A DNA stretch of 64,000 nucleotides. Source: Pseudophaeomoniella oleicola. Taxonomy: Eukaryota; Ascomycota; Eurotiomycetes; Phaeomoniellales; Phaeomoniellaceae. This document shows positions 56,342 through 64,000 of the stretch, one piece after another. The position numbers were made by a program, and so were the translations under genes. Below the pieces are notes generated by a model. It saw nothing but the letters and a program-made list of their open reading frames with translations. It made no database searches and was not told the DNA's origin. Numbering within the stretch: position 1 is the first letter of the stretch; the number at the start of each line of letters is the position of its first letter. Location of the stretch: contig QWDQ01000082.1 in NCBI GenBank assembly GCA_003868215.1, positions 25,423-89,422 of the forward strand. The letters are read 5' to 3'.

Positions 56342-57304
56342 GGTTTCCGGATGTATTCCAGTCCTTGCTGCTGTGAATTCAGATGGTAATGACGGTCGTT
56401 GAGGATGAAGATACAACGAAAGCCGTGGTCGACTCGATTGTCGTTGGGGAGATATGAATACGATTATGCAGGTCTTGCGCTGAGACAGGTTCCCAGGTTG
56501 ACAAGACTATATCTGAACAGGATCTATGTTGCTGCAGTCCACGGATTGGGGAACGGCGAGATTTACAAAGTGGTAAACCGGATGTTCTGGCTTACGGACT
56601 CTCCGGACGGTCGACTAATTCTTTTCGGCTGAGGCGCCACGGATTAGGGATACTTTTCTAGGAGGGGCAGTCGAGCAGTTGCAGTTGACTAGGTGGAGAG
56701 GTGAACGACTGTCTAAACGAAATAAACGAACGACGATAAAGGGCGAATCACTATGTAGTACAAGGTGTTCAAGAATACAGGATATTGTTCATAGGCTGCG
56801 AAAGGTTAAAGAAAACTTCTACAGGCTGGGAATTTATTTTCTTATTGGAAAACCGGATGCTGGAAATCGGATAGAGTAATCGTGGTGGTGGGACAAAGGA
56901 AGCATGTGAGTTGAGGAGGGGGGGGGGGACACATGTTTGAGGAAGCGTACGTATGCACCAGTGAGCCAGTCAAACCCGTGAGTTCGGGAATAGACAGCCT
57001 AGAGGGTCTTTGAGCCTAGAGGTCGAGAGGTCGGAGGGTGAGGAGGGGAGGGTGAGCCCTGAGAAGGTCAGAGCTTGGGGCTTACCCAGTTAAAGACCCA
57101 CCAGCCCCAACATTTACGCTCGTTGATTTTCTGTCTTTCTCTCTGTTGTGCCTCTGTGTTTTTCCCCGCCGGATGCAGAGAATGCCATTCTTGGTTCACA
57201 ATTTAACTCTGTTCTGGTGTTTGCAAGATTGTTTAGAATTCTATATTTTGATAGAATTGCAAGTGTTGAAAATATAACAGACATCTCTGAAGACATTGAC
57301 AGTA

Positions 57305-57316
57305 TACTACGTAGTA
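57305..57316. repeat. TACTACGTAGTA palindrome
   Basis: Perfect 12-bp palindrome, identical to those at 12647, 57904 and 58138. Non-coding context. Confidence 0.8.
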
Positions 57317-57903
57317 CGCATATTTAGTCATTGCAAGGTGGCTTAGCTCTTCCCAGGATCCAGTGTTGGCCGATACGATGGCGCGATAGGCGAGTAGGGT
57401 CACTAGTTATCAGGCACACCGAGACACTACTGTTGGAAAGGGAAGGCTAAAAGAAACAAAAGAAAGAATGAAAACATGTAGGAAGTGCTTGCAGCTACTC
57501 CCGCTCCCCATACCCACTCTAGATACGTGTACATCTGGAACACAAGGCATGAATACGGCAAACCATGTCTTTGCCCGTTATACTACCAGTTTATGGTACA
57601 CATTACCTACATAGTACTATGTGGTACTCCGACAACTGCATTACCCACATCACATATCTCAGCTGGAAGGACAACCGCGAGGATGGACATGTGTCGATCC
57701 ATGAAATTCTTCTTCGTGAAGGGTCTTCGAAACCCTGCACAAAGCTCTGACCTCCAGATATATTTAGTATGGGCCAGGCCAGTCATGAACATGACGGTCA
57801 GCATGTCAGCTGAACCCTGAGCCTTTCCAGACGGCATAAGCCGGCATTGTCCACAGGTTGTGTCGGAAAGCAGGCATCAACAAAGAGCCGTCTATCTACT
57901 ACG

Positions 57904-57915
57904 TACTACGTAGTA
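57904..57915. repeat. TACTACGTAGTA palindrome
   Basis: Perfect copy immediately preceded by a TACTACG half-unit (57897-57903), giving overlapping repeats. Confidence 0.8.
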
Positions 57916-58135
57916 GAGGGAATAACAAAAGATCGACAGGTATGCTGCTACTATGTATAAGCCGGGGAACCGTTGTATGGGTAACAGGCTGGAAACGGCA
58001 GGAATACAGAACTTTCGCGATACCATGATGATCAGCATTCGGAACGGACAAAGTGTAATGGTAACTCGTCGAATTTGATGCAATACTCCCGTCTGTAACT
58101 CTTGACGTTGGTGCATACTGCTCCGTACATACTAC

Positions 58136-58151
58136 GGTACTACGTAGTACC
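58136..58151. repeat. 16-bp palindrome containing TACTACGTAGTA
   Basis: GGTACTACGTAGTACC is a perfect 16-bp palindrome, extending the shared 12-mer by two bases each side. Confidence 0.8.
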
Positions 58152-59651
58152 TCGATAGGACACAACTGATAGGCGATTTCTCTACCTGAGAGGTCTGATC
58201 GACTGTCTATCCATCGACGTTTGCGCGGACAAAGTCTCAAGTTTCTTTCTTTAACTGGCCTTCCGTCAGCTAGTTAAACCACCGTACCACATGTTTCGGA
58301 CGATCAGACTATCGAAAAGTAAGTCCTAGAGAAAGCGCTTGTTACTAGTCGTTAGTCTTGTAGGGGATCGAGTACCTACCTCCTACCCGCGCCTTGCCGC
58401 CACAACAAAGTGGGCTCATCGTCGAGGATCGTGCAATGCTGTAAGCCTATGTCAGCCGTAGATTAGTCGATAGTCCTCGATATTCTGAAACAGGATTTTC
58501 CATGACTTGACACACTCCTGCCACGATACGAGTCTTTCGATCGGCATTGTACTGTCTCTTGGCATCTACGGTCTTGTTCTCCCCATAACCTTAGTATTTA
58601 TTTGTATGCGGAGAAATTCGTAGACTGTAGGATGATGATTTATATAGGAAGGTGATATCACTATAACATGATCGATTTGAGTCGTCTCGTCGGTAACAAG
58701 TGTTCTACAGCTTGCATTCCTCTGAAGGCCTGGAATATGGTTCAATATTCCCACAAGCGAACAAAATTCTCATTGGCTATCGCATCGGCACTTTCAAGAC
58801 ACCGTATTGCACGGGTCCACGGATATTGTGTTTGCCGAACAGCGAAAATTTTGTCAAGAGGCAGCAGCTTGGATATAGCAACCAGTAACGCGTTCCGGCA
58901 TTCCCGGCGACATCGAGGTCTGGAAGACCGTGGAAGAAAGGTGTAGCCAAAGGTGGAATGGTGGAAAATAGAGAGGTGGAAATGACTCCGCCTAGCACCG
59001 GCGCCAAAACAAAATCAGAAGACGACGAAGCGGCCGCATACCATGTTGAAGCTATACTCCCTTGTTATCCCCATATCAAGCCAGGAGTGTGATTCGGTTC
59101 GACCCTGCTAGAAATGACAAGGACGTAAAGCCCAGATGTGGGAAGCGCGTTGGGAGGACAAAACAGTGAAAACGCAACAAATGGTAGGTTTCATCCTACA
59201 TACATATCTACTGCTGCCTAAGGTGAGGTGAATCGAACTGCTTGACCAGTCACAGCCTCAAGGGGTGCATGATGCTCGGTACGAACATCGTTGTGCCATT
59301 TGTGATGTATGACAAGAGCGAGGATGGCTCATTTCTGAAGAGCAACGTTGTACAAAACATCAGATGACAGAGCTGTTGACAAATTACTGCCCTTGGTGTA
59401 ACCTTTGCAATCTCCTTCCTCAGTGACGCAGCGATCGCGATGTTGCAACACAGTTTATTTGTCGTGCTTCCGTGTCATTTTGGCTGTAGTAGTGGACATG
59501 CAGGGTTCTATACTACAGCATTGTTGACACTGTTCGAGATTTCTACCCTCATACTCTTGCAATAAGTTGAACTGGAGCGTTGCCTGTTCTTCTACTAGAA
59601 GACTTCTCTCTACACTCATTGCGACGTGGCTCATCTTGATCATCAATCAGA

Positions 59652-60961
59652 ATGTTTCTGGTTGCAAGCTTTTTCTGCGTTGTCGGACTGGTTGGGGTTC
59701 TGGTGACAGCTGATCATCTTGAGAAAATTCCGAGTACCAAAGGTTTGTCTTACTGTTGAGGTATTGGAAGCATAATCTAATAGCGCGGCAGTCATTGGAA
59801 TAGACCTAGGATCACGCTTCATGTGAGCAAGAGCACTCAAAAAGCCACCATGCATAGAATTTCCTGACATATCTCAGAACTGCGGTCTATGGTACTGCCA
59901 GTGGGATCGTGCCATTGACAGCGGTAGAAGGAGACAAAACTTACCAGCTTTTTATGGAGTCAAAGAAACTACAACACCTATGCCAGGCGTAAGTGTACCA
60001 TGCACAACTCCTCGAGAGAATCTAATGTACATGTCCGGATTGACTGACTTGTTCAAGCGAGGAGACATGCGTCCAAAGCGTACACGGCACAGGACATGCA
60101 GACCTCGGAGCCTATACCGATGAAGAAGCTTCTGCAATCTTTCGAAATGCGCTTCAGAGAATTGAATCAGCGGTTGATAACCAGACCGGCGTTGTTGCGG
60201 ATACCTTTTTGATTACTATCCCACAACATTTCAACAAAGACATGTGGTTTCTCATTGAGGATGTTGCCAACGAGCTCTTTCCCCCACGCCGTGTACGCGA
60301 TTTTGAGATTATTTCGTATGGCAGGGCAGTGTGGGCGACGCATCGGTTCGATAAATGTTTGACAACAGAAGCCAGCAGACCTTACCGTGAGGGCTCAGAG
60401 GTTTTGCGTGCTATTACCATCTCCGACCGTGCAGCATTAGAAATGTCTCTCCTCGAGATGGAGTGTCTGGCGCATGACATCTTTCTCCGTCGCACATATC
60501 GGGAGTCTTCTTGGGATCAACTGCAGTATGAGGTGAGCTTCGAGAACGATACTCGTCATTCTGCAAGATGCTAATTCTGTCACCCCGCTATCTAGGCAAG
60601 CTTGCACAGAGAAATTAACTGCACCGATCACGTTTCGCTGGATAAATACGTGGATGATTTCTATACAGAAGTCGCAAAGTATCTGAAAAGCGAGGTCCAT
60701 TCTTCTGCACAGCCTATTGAGAAAATCTTCCTCAGCGGTGATACTGGCGAAACGTGTCTCTCTATGTTGTCCGATGTGTTGGTCTCCAAAGAGGGTTATG
60801 GGTATGGAATTCCCGTAGCGAAATCTCCCGACCCGTTGTTTGCAGGAAGTATTGGGGCAGTAGCTATGGGTAAGGTGATAGAGGAGAATCCTGATCGATA
60901 TCGCCCTCAGGTACAATACATCGATGTCGACCCATATCATAGTGGCCATGATGAGCTCTGA
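59652..60961 (+). CDS. ER-targeted short Hsp70-like (ASKHA ATPase) protein with HDEL tail
   Basis: Exons 59652-59742, 59792-59822, 59878-59988, 60058-60532, 60596-60961; 357 residues. It opens with a hydrophobic signal peptide (MFLVASFFCVVGLVGVLVTA), then VIGIDLGSRFITAVYGT, which matches the phosphate-1 loop of the actin/Hsp70 fold. Later pieces fit the rest of a nucleotide-binding domain: ADTFLITIPQHFNKDMWFLIEDVANE, IFLSGDTGETCLSMLSDVL (phosphate-2-like), and GSIGAVAMGKVIEE (adenosine-motif-like). It ends SGHDEL, the fungal ER-retrieval signal. No substrate-binding domain follows: length is about half of a true Hsp70. Splice sites are canonical, with branch points TCTAAT, TTGACTGACT and GCTAATT. 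This looks like an ER-lumen protein; loss of ATPase activity is possible because motifs are divergent. Function unknown. Confidence 0.8.
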
Positions 60962-61344
60962 GAGGACGGGTTCGATGGCTTCACTGCCTAGGTCGGCCTG
61001 CCTCCCGACCAAATCAGAGTGCTGGGTCATGACTTCTTTGCTATGTTTAGACAGACTTTTGGTTTTTACCTCATGGAGAGTTTCGTTTTCAGTACAATTT
61101 GTCACGACCAGCAATGTGTCACAAGAGAAACATCTGATTCCTACTCTGTGTAACTCCTATACGTGTGACGATGGTGTGCGGGACCTCTTTGTACGACAGC
61201 ACGACAGCTGCTGCCTACTTGTTTTCTTGTGTTTTTCAGCATGACCACTCTCTATATCAGCTATTATGTTTCCGCTCGCTGCTGGTAAATTTCTATATTC
61301 TTCTTCCACGACATTTCTTCTTGTCGTACCCAGCTCAATTGATC
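60962..61344. other. intergenic, 383 bp
   Basis: Spacer between the HDEL protein gene and the metalloprotease-like gene on the same strand. Presumably the promoter of the latter. The open frames here lack recognisable features. Confidence 0.6.
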
Positions 61345-63120
61345 ATGGCCTTTCTTGCTATCATTCTCTTTACATCTCTGTTCGGCCTAGGTCTCTTCAA
61401 CAGGAGCTCTGCTGCGCCAACAGCCGAGATTGATAAGTTCAAGCACCTCGCGGCTCGACAAGGTGCATTTGATCTTGGACCATGGAGCCCTGTTGTATCT
61501 CCGACGATCCCAGTGTTGGCTAAAGTCTTCCCCGGAATGAACTTCGAGGCCGCTCGTTCTGACTGTTCCTCTAACGATTTTGACATCCTTGTCGAGACCA
61601 TGACGGGCTACTGGGATTTTGTCCAAAATTGGGCGATCAGCTCAGATTCAGCTGCCTTCAATGCTGTCTTTGTCGGACTGGGGGCTGTGAAGAATGACTG
61701 GAAGGTGCACAATTGAAAGCCCCCTACCCCGATGACTGACTACTTATTAAGGATAGTCGACCGACGCTTTTTACAATCAGTATCAGTGGATTGCCCGTTT
61801 GTGCAGCGTATCATATCCCCATACCCTACTGACTGAGGTATAGGTGCTGCTACTCAAGCCTCAGAGTTCCCGTTTGTTGGAAAAGGTCGAAACAAATCTC
61901 AGAGGATGCTAACATTCCGGTGCTACGCCGGCTGGAGAGGAAAGTCTTCAAGTCTAGAGTCATGTAACAAGGTACGAGTGTAAGCAAATGCTGCTCACCG
62001 TCGAAGAGAGTCTGGTCAAATACTAGCCTTGTCTCAGAGGTGCGCATTGGGACGCTACAAACGAAAATACCAGAGGCACGTACATATCTCTATGATCAGA
62101 GGAAGTCCAATCCGGCTTACGATGTATCTCTAGGCGACCAAATCACTCTCTGTAAACGTTTCTTCGCAAACCAAGATTACGTAGAAGTTATGACGAAGAA
62201 GGACAAAACCTACCTTCCCTATCTGCGGTCTCGCGAACACATCATACTCCATGAGATTATGGTAAGCCAAACACGTGCTGCTCGTAACCAATCTACCGAA
62301 GGCTCATGCGATGTAGCACGCGAGTGTTGTATTGGGCATCGGCGACTTCATGAAAGTAAGCGAGTACTATCGGGTCAACCAAACCATACGTCGCCTAACT
62401 GTTTTCGTTCTGCTACAGTCAAAGATATAAGAACGTCTATGCTACGAGGCAGCAAAGGATCCGAGGTTTCCGTCTACGGCGCTGAGATGTGTGGGGCCTT
62501 CGCGTATGTCTACGGGAAAAGCAATGTTGGCTGGGAGAATTCTAAGGTCAACGTGATGGTGGCTCTCAATGGTACGAGACTGATCCACGATCTCTCATTT
62601 TCATCTGTTCCGACCCCCCTCCGAGACTTAGGAGTATCCGCATATCTATACGCGCTCCCCGCATCTGCTAGATACCCGTTTCTGTTTCGCTAATAATTGT
62701 ATCTAATGACCAGCCGACAACTACGCCTGGTGGGCCACAAAATTCTGGTTCGACCGAGCCTGGAACACGGACCTTTTTGTCCCACCGTTCACCGGAGTCC
62801 CAATCACTCCTGAAATCGAAGGCCACGAAGTATACAACACAACCGACGGTTCAATCCCCACCGAGTTTTCAGATGAGCCATTGGACCTCCTACCCGAGGA
62901 AGTCAATCAGATTCTGGACGTGACCGACGGCGAGGTCAGTGACGACGGCGTTGTCGTCTTCGACAATGGGGACAACACCATCCTGTTCGAAGGTGATCCG
63001 AAGTGCATCACCCCGGATGGTGACAGGAGTCTCCCTCCCGTCTGCCCGTATTACATGCCCCCGGACGACGTGGATATCAACTCGGAAGACGTTATTAATA
63101 AGGAATGCTATCTCACATAA
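61345..63120 (+). CDS. secreted zinc-metalloprotease-like protein (HEIMH)
   Basis: Predicted exons 61345-61704, 61752-61779, 61844-61971, 62040-62261, 62317-62355, 62466-62571, 62714-63120; 429 residues. Signal peptide MAFLAIILFTSLFGLGLFNRSSAAP. Central parts read EFPFVGKGRNKSQRMLTFRCY, DQITLCKRFF, then LRSREHIILHEIM|H, where HEIMH fits HExxH (two zinc-binding His and catalytic Glu), assembled across an intron. After it, SVYGAEMCGAFAYVYGKSN and ADNYAWWATKFWF match fungal secreted metalloprotease-like domains. The acidic C-terminus carries four Cys. Junction after exon 5 is uncertain: the acceptor with a good CTAAC branch point (62418) gives a frame one base off, so the in-frame acceptor at 62465 is weak. 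Short exon 2 is also inferred. A possible alternative last exon is at 63288-63417. Confidence 0.62.
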
Positions 63121-64000
63121 GCCCCCTCGTTCCATACATCTACCCCCTTTATTTCCCCCTCACGAACATCCATGACCCTCCTTCTCTCTTCGCGTAACTC
63201 CTTTGTAACCCCCCCCCCCTTTTTTTTTATCAATCTCCATATCCCAGTGCTTTATTGAAATCTCACCTCATGTCTCCATTTTCCCAGTCCAGAATGCCAG
63301 GAACCCATCAACGGCTCCCTCAACGAACTCTGCAGATGTTATTGCATGGGTCTCCTCGTCCCCCTCGACAACGACGAGTGCAGCATGGTCGGCACCATTC
63401 AAGGCGCGAAATTCTGAAAAATGGTTCAAAGAGGGGGGAAATATGTTTTTTCTTTAAAAGAAGAGAGAGAAAAATAAAGAAAAAAAAGAAGAAAAAAGGA
63501 ATATCTATAAGAAATCATGATTATGATTATATGGAAGATGATGGATGATGACCTGAACGAAGCTTATGAACGAAACCCATCAACCGCTAAGGTATATCTT
63601 TCTTGCATGCTTGTATTCAACATACCATGTGCCCTCTCTCTCTCTCTCTTCTTTTGCTTTTGCTTTTACTTTCGTCTTTCTTCCTCCTCCTTCACCATAA
63701 TAAGCAGAGAGATCGATCGATTTACTCTACCTACCTACCTATCTTTTCTTAGCTACCTACACGAGCCAGATACCCCTCTTCTAAAATCAATCAAAAAATG
63801 CATTATCTCCAAAAAGAAAAGAAAAGAACAATTTCTCGTCTAATTCGAATTTAGCCCATGGAGCGTGTAGAGTCAAAGTGGACAAGGAGGAGGAGGAGGC
63901 GAAAGGTGAAAGAAAAAGGCCACCCAAAGTGTAGCGGAAGGCAGTTATAACGAGGCCCCGAACGACCGCATTGGAATCCTGGAGATAATTCTGTAGTTGA
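63121..64000. other. right-end flank
   Basis: Contains C and T homopolymers (about 63210-63230), an orphan Cys-rich open segment at 63288-63417 that could be an alternative last exon of the metalloprotease gene, and A-rich and TACC/TCTT simple sequence to the end. No further gene is supported. Confidence 0.5.

Larger units (their letters stand above)
56342..59651. other. gene-poor region, 3.3 kb, with palindrome cluster
   Basis: No supported gene on either strand. Contains a G run (about 56919-56929) and three perfect TACTACGTAGTA palindromes within 850 bp (57305, 57904, 58138). The right end holds the promoter of the HDEL-tailed protein gene. Confidence 0.5.

Noticed and set aside
59085-59110. 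GGTTCGACC resembling a tRNA B box
   Set aside because: No A box, acceptor stem or cloverleaf could be formed around it.
1-64000. CRISPR arrays, bacterial operons, riboswitches, prophage or intact transposable element
   Set aside because: None seen; the DNA is a fungal nuclear region, and no transposase, reverse transcriptase or long terminal repeats were recognised.

Overview
The window is nuclear DNA from a filamentous ascomycete (Pezizomycotina). Evidence: genes carry many short introns (mostly 47-150 bp) with GT/AG ends and CTAAC- or CTGAC-type branch points; the gene set is typically fungal (a HapC-type CCAAT subunit, Prp16, Ydj1-type DnaJ, a SulP sulfate permease, VMA21, a PL3 pectate lyase, DUF3602, DUF2406 and DUF2457 families); and genes sit on both strands with no operon structure. 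I could not fix genus or order from the sequence. No rRNA, tRNA, CRISPR array, virus or intact transposon was recognised. I assembled exons by hand from splice signals and reading frame. Unless stated otherwise, every exon sum is a multiple of three and reads into a recognisable family.

Layout: 1.1-2.4 kb HapC/NF-YB (-). 4.5-5.1 kb prefoldin subunit 2 (-), divergent from Prp16 (5.4-8.4 kb, +). 9.4-10.8 kb farnesylated Ydj1-type DnaJ (+). 13.2-15.8 kb sulfate permease (+). 16.66-16.81 kb two-exon gene for a 29-residue zinc-ribbon-like microprotein (+). 17.8-18.8 kb PCNA (+). 19.5-21.3 kb pyridoxal kinase (+). 21.9-23.4 kb BAH-PHD chromatin reader (-). 24.2-24.8 kb DUF3602 protein (-). 25.6-26.8 kb ankyrin-repeat protein (+). 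27.4-27.9 kb CBS-domain protein (+). 32.2-33.7 kb C2H2 zinc-finger protein (+). 34.3-35.1 kb ATP synthase delta subunit (+). 35.5-39.0 kb large disordered hypothetical (+). 39.9-40.9 kb PL3 pectate lyase (+). 45.5-47.9 kb DUF2457 acidic protein (+). 48.6-49.5 kb SAR1 (+). 50.3-53.8 kb Fun30-type remodeler (-), divergent from VMA21 (54.2-54.6 kb, +). 55.1-56.3 kb DUF2406 protein (-). 59.7-61.0 kb short Hsp70-like protein with signal peptide and HDEL tail (+). 61.3-63.1 kb secreted HExxH metalloprotease-like protein (+).

Most genes are unrelated housekeeping functions (replication, splicing, secretion, respiration, chromatin). The accessory part is the secreted pectate lyase, the ankyrin protein and the pair at the right end: an ER-targeted, HDEL-tailed, nucleotide-binding-domain-only Hsp70 relative directly upstream of a secreted metalloprotease-like gene. 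That pair, the 29-residue microprotein, the PHD finger split by about 200 residues, and the two back-to-back ATGA overlaps in the DUF2457 leader are the observations most worth checking. Large gene-poor stretches lie at 10.8-13.2, 27.9-32.2, 40.9-45.5 and 56.3-59.7 kb.
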